From Streptomyces noursei (GTDB lineage Bacteria > Actinomycetota > Actinomycetes > Streptomycetales > Streptomycetaceae), in the NCBI RefSeq assembly GCF_016917755.1, contig NZ_CP070326.1, forward strand, positions 3,534,001 to 3,598,000: a stretch of DNA of 64,000 bases. Reading direction: 5' to 3'. The translations under genes and the position numbers were made by a program. Below, in pieces: positions 1-8,200 of this stretch; the first letter of the stretch is position 1, and the number at the start of each line of letters is the position of its first letter. The notes beneath the pieces were generated by a model. That model made no database searches and was not told the origin of the DNA. It worked only from the letters and a program-made list of their open reading frames with translations.

Positions 1-1
1 C

Positions 2-127
2 GCGGTGACCCTGGACACCCTCTTCGAGTTCGGGCTCGCGCGGCTGCTGGACGGGATGGGGTTGCTGGTGGAGGGGCGGGCGCGAGGGGCGGCGGGGGGA
101 GGGCGGGGGCCTGGGGGTGGGGCCTAG
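2..127 (+). CDS. TetR-family regulator, C-terminal end (partial)
   Basis: Only the last 41 residues are in the window; the frame is open from base 2 to the TAG at 125-127. The segment FEFGLARLLDGMGLLVEG is the final amphipathic helix typical of TetR/AcrR regulators, which close their ligand-binding dimer domain with an 'FEFGLxRLLDGI' helix. A glycine/arginine-rich tail of about 15 residues follows and is probably disordered. The N-terminal HTH lies outside the window, so the targets cannot be judged. The family call is inferred from this short helix alone. Confidence 0.6.
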   Translation, partial: AVTLDTLFEFGLARLLDGMGLLVEGRARGAAGGGRGPGGGA

Positions 128-180
128 GGGGTGGGCGAACACATCCCGTAGGGGATGCGGACGCCCCCTGCGGGGCCACA

Positions 181-272
181 ACGCGGCGCGGCCGGGAGGT
201 ATTCCGGCGGAACGCGGCGCGGCGGGGCAGTATTCCGGCGGGACGCGGCGGGGGGGGAGGTACGCCGGCAAT
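181..272. repeat. Three tandem copies of a 31-bp unit
   Basis: Units begin with ACGCGGCG at 181, 212 and 243, exactly 31 bp apart. Each continues through a G-rich run into GTATTCCGGCGG (TACGCCGGC in the last copy). They sit between the TetR tail (ends 127) and the stop of the PucR-type gene (306), in a convergent intergenic space. No gene is supported there. Role unknown. Confidence 0.7.
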
Positions 273-305
273 CCCCCGCCCCCGGCCCCCGCCCCCGGGC
301 CGCCG

Positions 306-1610
306 TCAGCCGAGTTTGCCGCGTAACCGCTGGGCGCGCAGGACCAGTTCGAGTTCGAAGCGGCGGTCGGGGTCCTCGACGTCGTCGCCCCACAGTTCGC
401 GGATCTGGCGGAGGCGGTAGCGGACGGTCTGCGGATGGACGCCGAGGCGGGCGGCGATCTCGGGGGCGCCGCCGCGGGTCTCCAGCCAGGCGAGCAGGGT
501 CTCGGCGAGCCGCCGGCCGTGGGTGGGACCGCAGTGCTCCAGCGGGGCGAGGCGGCGGCGGGTGAGGTCCTCGATCAGTTCGCCGGGCGGCAGCAGCACC
601 AGCGCCTCGGTGTGCTCGGTGCACCGCAGCAGCTCGCCGGCGGGCAGCAGTCCGCGCTCCATCAGGTCGACCGCGGAGGCCGCCCAGCGCAGCGACTTCC
701 CGGCGTCCAGCAGCGGCACGGCGGGCCCGATGGCGCCCGACCAGCCGGCCGCGGCGCGGGACAGCAGTTCGCTGCGGCCGGGGGCGTCCGGGTCCGGCAC
801 CACCAGGCGGGGCCGTTCGCACTCCATGTCGAGCAGGATGCCGTCCGCGACCGCGGGCGCCACCGCCTCCCGGTCCGGGCGCAACAGCACCGCCACCGCG
901 ACCCGTTCGGGCAGCGGCCAGCCGACCAGCCGGGCCCGTTCGGCGAGCAGCGGACGGGGGTCCCCCGGTTCCGCCGCGGGGGCGGGGAGGGGGGGCTCGC
1001 CGGGGTCCGGGACGCCCGGCAGGGCGCCGTCCCGGTGGCGGCGACGGCCGTCCCGCGTCGCGTGATCGGGGTCCGCGAACAGCTGGTCCATCAGGCGGCG
1101 CTGCATCCGCAGCCGCTCGCCGGCCTGACGGGCCGCGGCCTCCGCGTAGCCGCGGACGGACTCGGCGACCAGCCCGTCGAGGTACTCGAAGCCGGACTCG
1201 GCCAGTTCGTACATGGCGGGGGCGGGGATGGCGACCTCCTGGCCGATCTCCGCCAGCCGCCGCCAGGCCAGGCGCACGCCCAGCCGGTAGATCGCCTGGA
1301 GGACGTCCAGGCTGCGTCCCTGGATCACCTCGCCGCGGCCGAACTCCTGGAAGACGCGCGGGTGGACGTGCGGCCGGTCCAGGCCGGCGGTGAGGTGCCC
1401 GAGGAACTGCTCCAGGGACTGCCGGATGCCGACCAGGGCCCGCGGCTCCCCCGACTCGTCGGGGATCAAAGGGAGTTGGGGGTACTCCCGACGGATCTCC
1501 CGGAAGATCTCCTGCGCCAGCGCGGGCACTTCCTCCAGTGCCAGGGCGGCGAACCGGTGCACCTGATAGGGCGGCACCTCGCGCCACGCCGAGCGGACCG
1601 CGGTCACCAC
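306..1610 (-). CDS. PucR-type helix-turn-helix transcriptional regulator
   Basis: The 434-residue protein ends in the PucR C-terminal HTH: LAETLLAWLETRGGAPEIAARLGVHPQTVRYRL followed by RQIRELWGDD and an acidic FELELVL helix, the signature of the HTH_30 family. The N-terminal 160 residues are helical, as in Streptomyces regulators of the FasR/PucR group, and the middle is a degenerate GGDEF-like region. The frame stays open far upstream, but the GTG at 1608-1610 is chosen because AAGGG lies 9-13 nt upstream, inside the stop region of the preceding small ORF (TAA at 1622-1624), giving tight translational coupling. The targets are not visible; related proteins regulate metabolic or fatty-acid genes. 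Confidence 0.8.
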   Translation of the reverse strand: MVTAVRSAWREVPPYQVHRFAALALEEVPALAQEIFREIRREYPQLPLIPDESGEPRALVGIRQSLEQFLGHLTAGLDRPHVHPRVFQEFGRGEVIQGRSLDVLQAIYRLGVRLAWRRLAEIGQEVAIPAPAMYELAESGFEYLDGLVAESVRGYAEAAARQAGERLRMQRRLMDQLFADPDHATRDGRRRHRDGALPGVPDPGEPPLPAPAAEPGDPRPLLAERARLVGWPLPERVAVAVLLRPDREAVAPAVADGILLDMECERPRLVVPDPDAPGRSELLSRAAAGWSGAIGPAVPLLDAGKSLRWAASAVDLMERGLLPAGELLRCTEHTEALVLLPPGELIEDLTRRRLAPLEHCGPTHGRRLAETLLAWLETRGGAPEIAARLGVHPQTVRYRLRQIRELWGDDVEDPDRRFELELVLRAQRLRGKLG

Positions 1611-1621
1611 TGCGGCGGCCC

Positions 1622-1768
1622 TTACGCGCCGGGCCGGCCGAAGGTCACCAGCGGTACGTTCGGCTGCTCGGGCGTGGTCTCCAGGGCGGCGACGATGCCC
1701 AGTGCGGCGCCCACGGCCAGGGCGGCGGCGGCCAGTGCGGTCAGCGCGGCGGCGAGCATGCGGTGCAT
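1622..1768 (-). CDS. 48-aa single-pass membrane/exported peptide upstream of the PucR gene
   Basis: This short ORF reads MHRMLAAALTALAAAALAVG, then a hydrophobic stretch, then a polar tail with TTPEQPNVPLVTFGRPGA. It has a good ribosome site (GAAGGG about 10 nt before the ATG) and its stop lies only 11 nt before the start of the regulator gene, so the two form a transcription unit. The layout (basic start, one transmembrane helix, short proline-rich exterior) resembles small actinobacterial proteins of the DUF2613 type, but that is only a likeness. No function is assigned. Confidence 0.6.
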   Translation of the reverse strand: MHRMLAAALTALAAAALAVGAALGIVAALETTPEQPNVPLVTFGRPGA

Positions 1769-2097
1769 GGCGCGGCGATCCCTTCGTCGGCAGCCGGTAC
1801 CGGGAGAGCGGCGCGAGCGGTACCGGGAGAGCGGAACAGAGGAGCACGTCGGCAGGCGTACGGCCGCGGGGCGGACGGCCCTGCGGCCCCGCGGCCCGCA
1901 GGGCCCAACGGCTCGGAAGACCGGCGGCGGTGCCGCGTTCCCACCGCGCGGCGCCGCTTCGGTCGTGGTGCCTGCCGAGTGTGGAAGGGCATTGACGCGC
2001 TGTCAAGGGTTCGCTTACGTTCCCGGCCCATGGCGCCGCGTCGCGGCGCCGCACGTGCACCAGGGCGTGTTCCCCCACCGCTTCCAGGAGTGCTCGT
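1769..2097. other. Divergent intergenic region between the PucR unit and the DUF3068 gene
   Basis: These 329 bases contain no supported gene. TTGACG at 1993-1998 and TACGTT at 2017-2022, 18 bases apart, form a plausible vegetative promoter reading toward the DUF3068 gene. The -35 hexamer is part of a small inverted repeat, TTGAC-5nt-GTCAA, at 1993-2007, a possible operator. A short imperfect repeat of GCGAGCGGTACCGGGAGAGCGG occurs near 1790-1835. Confidence 0.4.
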
Positions 2098-3114
2098 ATG
2101 CGTCCGTCCAGACATCCCGGCTCTTCCACCGCCGACTCCGCTCCGCCCTCCCCCGTGCCCCGCACCGCCTCGCCGCTCTCCCTGGCGCTCCTCGGCGCCG
2201 GCGTGTTCCTGCTGGTGCTGGCCCCGCTGTTGATCTGGTACGTGACGCCGCGGGCCGCGGTCACCCCCGTCGACGTGGACGTCACCACGGTCTTCACCGG
2301 CACCGGCAGCTACTTCGACACCGACGCGCTGACCACCCGGGACGGGCAGCGGATCACCATCACCCGGCACGTGCTGGGCGACGTCGCGGCGAGCGAGCAG
2401 AGCGGGCGGGCGGTCTGGGACGTGTCCACGACGGTCGACACCCCGCGGACGCTGCCCCTGAAGGACCCGCGCAGGGCGTTCCAGTGGACCACCGGCCGCT
2501 GGGTCACCGACCGGCGCAGCAACGCCCCGGTGCACTGCTGCGGGGAGAGTCCCACCCGCTTCGACGGGGACGCCTACCTGAAGTTCCCCTTCGCGATGGA
2601 GAAGAAGACCTACCGCTGGTGGGACGACACCCTCGGCGCGGCCGTCCCGCTCCACTTCGCCGGCACCACACAGCTACCGGGCAGCACCGGCTACCGCTTC
2701 ACCGGGACCGTGCCGGCCACCCGGACCGGCACCCGGCAGGTCCCCGGGCGGCTGGTAGGCCGCCCGGGGCAGGGCCAGATCCAGGCCGAGGAGTGGTACG
2801 CCAACACCGGGATCGACCTGGTCGTCGAGGAGCGCACCGGGCGGATCGTCGACGCGTCGATCTCGCCGGTCAAGACGCTGCGGGCACCCGGCGCCCGGCG
2901 GGACGCGGTCGTGCTGCTGCGGGCCCGGAACCTCGCGTTCACGCCCGCCACCCGCCGGGCGCAGATCTCCCTGGCGCGGGCCGACAGCGGGAAGTTGGCC
3001 CTGGTCGGACGGACGCTGCCGACCGCCGCCGGCGCGGCCGGCGGGGTGCTCGCGGTGGCCGGCGGGGTGCTGGTGGCCCGCGGGCGGCGCGGTGGCCGAT
3101 TCTCAGCGGCGTGA
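2098..3114 (+). CDS. DUF3068 (PorA-family named) membrane-anchored protein
   Basis: The protein has 338 residues. After a 26-residue Ser/Pro-rich cytoplasmic start comes a transmembrane helix (about 28-50, LSLALLGAGVFLLVLAPLLI), then a long extracytoplasmic domain that includes the DUF3068 features 'YVTPRAAVTPVDV', a Thr-rich beta region and a conserved CCGE segment. A second hydrophobic helix (about 306-328) lies before a basic tail, so both ends should be inside the cell. The family is actinobacterial; databases call some members 'porin PorA', but no porin evidence is visible here. It heads the glycan cluster, followed after 257 bases by a glycosyltransferase, which suggests an envelope role. 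Confidence 0.8.
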   Translation: MRPSRHPGSSTADSAPPSPVPRTASPLSLALLGAGVFLLVLAPLLIWYVTPRAAVTPVDVDVTTVFTGTGSYFDTDALTTRDGQRITITRHVLGDVAASEQSGRAVWDVSTTVDTPRTLPLKDPRRAFQWTTGRWVTDRRSNAPVHCCGESPTRFDGDAYLKFPFAMEKKTYRWWDDTLGAAVPLHFAGTTQLPGSTGYRFTGTVPATRTGTRQVPGRLVGRPGQGQIQAEEWYANTGIDLVVEERTGRIVDASISPVKTLRAPGARRDAVVLLRARNLAFTPATRRAQISLARADSGKLALVGRTLPTAAGAAGGVLAVAGGVLVARGRRGGRFSAA

Positions 3115-3278
3115 GGCCGCAACGGGCGGGAGCGGAGCGGATTTTGTCACCCCGGTGAGTAGCCGCGGGCCCGCCCCGGCGCGAACACTGTGCCTCCCAC
3201 CGGGAACACGCCCCTGCACGCCCCCGTACCAACCGTCCCCTGCACGCCCGTCCCCCGCCCGTACACCCACCCGTCCCC

Positions 3279-3316
3279 GCACGACCCGCACGACCCGCAC
3301 GACCCGCACGACTCAG
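3279..3316. repeat. Four tandem 9-bp units (GCACGACCC)
   Basis: GCACGACCC is repeated at 3279, 3288 and 3297, with a fourth copy changed to GCACGACTC. It lies in the 257-base gap before the GT4 gene. Such short repeats are common around this cluster. Confidence 0.8.
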
Positions 3317-3371
3317 CACGCAGTACGTCCCCCACCGCAGGTACCGCACCCTGAGACGAGTTGGATCGCAC

Positions 3372-4553
3372 ATGCCCCAGCATGTACCCCCCTCCCCTCC
3401 GCTGCCCGCCGCGTCCCCGGCACCGCCGGCCCCCCGCGCACCGTCCGCGGCCGCCGCTCCGGCCGCTGGCGCCGCCCCGCTCCCCCGCCGGATCGTGTTC
3501 CTGGCCCGCCGCGACCTGGGCAATCCCGCCGCCGGCGGCTCCGAACTGCTGGTGGACCGGATCGCCGACGGGCTCACCGGCCACGGCCACCAGGTCACCC
3601 TGCTGTGCGGCGGACCGGCCTCCGACCGCGACTACCGGGTCGTCTCGGCGGGCGGCGACGCCGGCCACTTCCTGCGCGTCCCCCGCCAGGTGGCGCGCCG
3701 GGCCGGCGGCTGCGACCTGCTGGTCGAGGTCTGCAACGGCATGCCCTACCTCGCGCCGCTGTGGCACCGCGGCCCGACGCTGTGCCTGGTCAACCACGTC
3801 CACACCGACCTGTGGCGGATGCGCTACCCGGCGCCCGCCGCCCGGCTCGGCCGCCGCCTGGAGCACTGGGCGCTGGCCGGCACCCACCGCGGCAACCTGA
3901 TGGTCGCGGTGTCCGACTCGACGGCCGCCGCCCTCCAGGAACTCGGCGTCGCGCCCGACCGGATCCGGCTCGTCCACAACGGCGTGGAGGAACCCGGTCC
4001 GCTCGTCCCCGAGGCCCCCGAGCCGCTGTTCCTGGCCATGGGCCGGCTCGTCGAGTACAAGCGGATCGATCTGCTGCTGCGGCTGTGGGAACGGGTCCGT
4101 CCGGTCACCGGCGGCCGGCTGGTGATCGTCGGCGACGGCCCGGAGCGCGCCCGGCTGACCGCGCTGGCCGGCCCCGGCGTCACCTTCACCGGCCGGATCT
4201 CCGAACAGCGCAAACACCGACTGCTGTGCTCGGCCTGGCTGTTGCTGCACCCCTCCCTCGTCGAGGGCTGGGGCCTGGTGGTGATGGAGGCCGCCGCGCG
4301 CCGCACCCCCACCATCGGCTTCGACATCCCCGGCCTGCGGGACTCCGTCGAGGACGGCACCACCGGACTGCTGGCCCGCGGCGAGAGCGCCTTCGCCGCG
4401 CACTGGTGCACCCTGGGCCTGAGCGCCCGCCGGCGGCACGCGCTGGGCGCCGCGGCGGCCGACCGCGCCGCCCGCTTCAGATGGAGCCGGACCGTCCGCA
4501 GCTTCCGGGCAGTCGCCGCGGAGGCGTACCTGCGGCCGCTCCCCGGGCGGTGA
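3372..4553 (+). CDS. GT4-family glycosyltransferase
   Basis: The 393-residue protein begins with a roughly 35-residue Pro/Ala-rich leader. A Rossmann start, RRIVFLARRDLGNPAAGGSE, carries the GGSE glycine loop, with the acceptor domain to about residue 210. The donor domain has GRLVEYKRIDLLL, RLVIVGDGPER and the EX7E motif HPSLVEGWGLVVMEA near 295-312. This is a GT-B fold retaining glycosyltransferase using a nucleotide- or lipid-linked sugar, probably on the cytoplasmic face because no signal or membrane segment is seen. Its stop lies 7 nt before the next gene's GTG, so it is co-translated with the methyltransferase and AftD-like genes. Sugar and acceptor are unknown. Confidence 0.85.
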   Translation: MPQHVPPSPPLPAASPAPPAPRAPSAAAAPAAGAAPLPRRIVFLARRDLGNPAAGGSELLVDRIADGLTGHGHQVTLLCGGPASDRDYRVVSAGGDAGHFLRVPRQVARRAGGCDLLVEVCNGMPYLAPLWHRGPTLCLVNHVHTDLWRMRYPAPAARLGRRLEHWALAGTHRGNLMVAVSDSTAAALQELGVAPDRIRLVHNGVEEPGPLVPEAPEPLFLAMGRLVEYKRIDLLLRLWERVRPVTGGRLVIVGDGPERARLTALAGPGVTFTGRISEQRKHRLLCSAWLLLHPSLVEGWGLVVMEAAARRTPTIGFDIPGLRDSVEDGTTGLLARGESAFAAHWCTLGLSARRRHALGAAAADRAARFRWSRTVRSFRAVAAEAYLRPLPGR

Positions 4554-4560
4554 CCGCCCC

Positions 4561-5286
4561 GTGCGCGACCCCTCGCTGCGCAGGTCCCTGGCCCTCTTCC
4601 GGGCCTTCCTGAACGAACCGACCGACCCCGAACACTGCTACCGGCTGCTCGCCCGGGACGCCGCCGACCAGGTCGAACGCCATGTCCCGCTGGACGGCGC
4701 GGTGGTCGCCGACGTCGGCGGCGGCAGCGGCCACTTCACCGAGGAGTTCCGCCGCCGCGGCGCCCACGGCTACCTCTTCGAACCCGACCCCGCCGAACTC
4801 ACCGCCCGCGGCCGGACCCCCGACGGCGCGGTGCTCGCCGACGGCTACCTGCTGCCGCTCGCCGACGGCACCGCCGACGTCTGCTTCTCCTCCAACGTCC
4901 TGGAGCACGTCGCCGACCCGCAGACCTTCCTCAGCGAACTGGTGCGGGTCACCCGCCCCGGCGGCCTGATCTACGTGGCGTTCACCAACTGGCTCTCCCC
5001 CTGGGGCGGCCACGAGACCGCCCCCTGGCACTACCTCGGCGCCGAACGGGCCCGCCGCCGCTACCACCGGCGCACCGGCCGGCCCGCCAAGCACACCCTG
5101 GGCGAGAACCTCTTCGCCGTGCACATCGGCCGCACCCTGCGGCAGGTCCGGGCCCGGGACGACGTCGCGGTGGTCACCGCCCGCTCCCGCTACGCGCCGT
5201 TCCTCGCCGAGACCATCCCCCGCCTCCCCGGCGTCCGCGAGATCGCCACCTGGAACCTCCTCCTCATCCTCCGGCGGTTGCCATGA
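4561..5286 (+). CDS. Class I SAM-dependent methyltransferase
   Basis: The 241-residue protein has SAM motif I VVADVGGGSGHF (about residues 49-60), an acidic ribose-binding residue at the end of strand 2 (YLFEPDP), DVCFSSNVLEHVADP as motif II/III and VTRPGGLIYVAFTNW after it. This is the Methyltransf_11 pattern for small-molecule, lipid or sugar methylation. It starts with GTG 7 nt after the GT4 stop and ends with ATGA overlapping the next start (5283), so it is locked into the operon. The likely substrate is an intermediate of the same surface glycan; this is inferred from position only. Confidence 0.85.
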   Translation: MRDPSLRRSLALFRAFLNEPTDPEHCYRLLARDAADQVERHVPLDGAVVADVGGGSGHFTEEFRRRGAHGYLFEPDPAELTARGRTPDGAVLADGYLLPLADGTADVCFSSNVLEHVADPQTFLSELVRVTRPGGLIYVAFTNWLSPWGGHETAPWHYLGAERARRRYHRRTGRPAKHTLGENLFAVHIGRTLRQVRARDDVAVVTARSRYAPFLAETIPRLPGVREIATWNLLLILRRLP

Positions 5287-8200
5287 CCCAGACGCTGAAG
5301 ATGTCCCCGTCCCCCGGAGCGCCCGACGCCGGCGGCACCCCGGCCGCCGCCCCCGCGCCGCCGCCCGACGCGCCGCGGCGCCGGCGCTGGCTGCTGGCGT
5401 TCTGGGCCGCGGTGCTGGTCGCGTTCCTGGCGCCCTCGCCGGGGAAGATGACGTTCGAGACCAAGCTGGGGGTGGCCGCCGACCCCGGGCGGTTCCTCGC
5501 CGACCTCGGCCACATGTGGCACGACCGGGCCGGCTTCGGCGGCCTCGCCGACCAGTACATCGGCTACGCCTTCCCCTCCCTCCCGTATTACGGCGCGACC
5601 CACGTCGTCCACCTGCCCGTCTGGCTCGCCGAACGGCTGTGGATGTCGCTGATCGTCACCACCGCCTTCTGGGGCGCCCTGCGGCTCGCCGAACGGTTCC
5701 GGGTCGGCACCCCGCCGACCCGGCTCCTGGGCGCCGCCTGCTACGCCCTGTGGCCCGCCTTCACCCTCGTCATCGGCTCCACCTCCGCCGCCGCGCTGCC
5801 CGGCGCGGTGCTGCCCTGGGTGCTGCTGCCGCTCACCGACCCGCGGCTCACCCCCCGTACCGCGGCGACCCGTTCGGCCCTGCTGATCCCCTGCATGGGC
5901 GGCGTCAACGCGGCCTCCACCCTGGCCTCCCTGCTGCCCGCCCTGCTGTATCTGCTCTCCCGTACGGGACCGCGCCGCCGCGCCCTGCTCGCCTGGTGGC
6001 TGCCGGGCGTCGTCCTGGCCACCGCCTGGTGGGCGATCCCGCTGCTCCTCCTGGGCCTGCACGGCGAGAACTTCATGCCGTTCATCGAACAGGCCGACAC
6101 CACCACCGGCACCATGTCCGCCACCGAACTGCTGCGCGGCGCCGGCAACTGGGTCGGCTACCTCAACTTCGGCAAACCCTGGCTGCCCGCCGGCTGGACC
6201 CTGACCGGCAACGCCGTCGCCGTCGCCGGCTCGGCCCTGGCCGCCGCCCTGGGCCTGGCCGGCCTGGCCCGCCGCGACCTGCCCGAACGCCGCTGGCTGC
6301 TGCTCACCGTGCTGACCGTCGCCCTGATCACCCTGGCCGGCTACGGCGGCACCCTCGGCGGCCCCCTGCACGGCGCGTGGCAGGACTGGCTGAACGGCTG
6401 GCTGCGCCCGTTCCGCAACATCTACAAGTTCACCCCCGGCCTCGGGCTGGCCCTCGCCCTGGGCCTGACCCACCTGCTGGCCGCCGTCCGGTGGACGGGC
6501 ACCGGGCGGCGCGCCACCCGCCCGGCCGCCCGCCGACTGCCCGCCGCCGTCGCCGCGCTGCTGGTCCTGCCGGCCCTCGCCCTGCCGTACCTCAACGGCA
6601 ACGTCCTCCAGCCCGGCGCCTTCACCCAACTCCCCACCTACTGGCGGCAGACCGCCGACTGGCTCAAGGACCACACCCACGGCAGCCGCTCCCTGGTCGT
6701 CCCCGCCACCGCACACGGCCTGTTCACCTGGGGCTCCCCCATCGACGACCCCCTCGACGTACTCGCCCGATCCCCCTGGACGCAGCGCGACTTCGTGCCC
6801 TTCGGGACCCCCGGCTCGCGGCGCACCCTGGACGCCGTCGAACAGGCGCTGCTCACCGGTGCCGAGGTCCCCGGCCTGCGCGACTACCTGCACCGGGCCG
6901 GCATCCACGACGTCGTCGTCCGCAACGACCTCGACCCCGACCAGATCGGCTACGTCCCCCCGCAGACCGTCGAACGCACCCTGGAGGCGTCCGGCTACCG
7001 CAAGGCCGCCGCCTTCGGCCCGCTCACCACCGGCGGCCGGATCCCCGCCGAAGCCCCCCTCCAGGTCCAGGGCCTCTACCCGCGCCAACGCTCCGTCGAG
7101 GTCTACCGGCCACAGGGCGTCCCCGAACCGGGCCCCGTCACCGCCCCCGCCACCGCGGACACCGCCCAGCTCAGCGGCGGGCCGGAAGCCCTCCTCCAGC
7201 TCTCCGCCGACCCCGCGCTGGGCAACCGCGCCACCGTCCTGTCCGGCGACCGCCACCCCGGCCTCGGCACCCCGCCGCTCCAGCTCACCGCCGACGGGCT
7301 GCGCCGCGCCGACACCCGCTTCGGCCTGGTCAACAGCAACACCTCGTACACCTACACCGCCGACGAGACCAACCTCCCCGGCAGCCTCCAGGACCCCGGC
7401 CGCCCACCCCGGCAGATCCTCCCGACCTCCGGCATCGACCACCAGACCACTGCGGTCCTCCGCGGCGCCGCCTCCGTCACCGCCTCCTCCAGCGGCAACT
7501 GGCTCTTCCACCTGCCGCAGTACGACCCGGTCAACGCCTTCGACGGCAATCCCGACACCGCCTGGGCGGAGGGCAGCGCCGGCAACCCCGTCGGCCAGTG
7601 GATCCGCATCGCCTTCACCCACCCCACCACCCTTCCCGCGAGCCTCTCCGTCACCCCGCTGCGCGGCGACGGACTCCGCGCCGCCCCCACCGCCGTCCGC
7701 GTCCAGACCGACCGCGGCAGCGCCGACAGCACCCTCCGCCCCGACGGCTCCCGCCAGCAGATCAAGGCGCCCCCGGGCAGGGCGACCTGGCTCCAACTCA
7801 CCATCCGCGGCTCGCAGAACCCGCGCGCCGGCCTCTCCGGCGCCGGCTTCACCGAGATCTCCATCCCCGGCGTCCAGGTCACCCGGCTGCTCCAGCTCCC
7901 CACGGACGCCACCCGATCCGACTCCCCCTCCCAGGTCATCTCCCTCCACCGCGGCAGCGACCCCGGCGGCCTCTCCCCCGTCTCCGCCGAGACCGGCCTG
8001 CACCGCCAGTTCACCACCGGCCGCACCGCCCCCTACACCGTCTCCGGCACCGCGCTGGCCGTCCCCAGCACCGCCCTCGACCGGCTCCTGGACAAGATCG
8101 CCCCCGAGCAGAAGGACCGCATCACCGCCACCGCAGACTCCACCAGCTTCGGCTTCGGCCAGTCCCTCAGCCCCCGCAACCTCGTCGACGGCGACCTGAC

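Noticed and set aside
2098..3114. DUF3068 protein as a true porin
   Set aside because: The family label exists, but the protein has one helix at each end and no amphipathic channel pattern visible, so function was left open.
435..3158. 907-codon plus-strand frame across the PucR gene and DUF3068 start
   Set aside because: Low-complexity shadow of the PucR gene; it crosses a real promoter and a real gene in another frame.
3279..3316. Short repeats as a CRISPR array
   Set aside because: Nine-base head-to-tail units without spacers and no cas genes in the window; simple tandem repeats.
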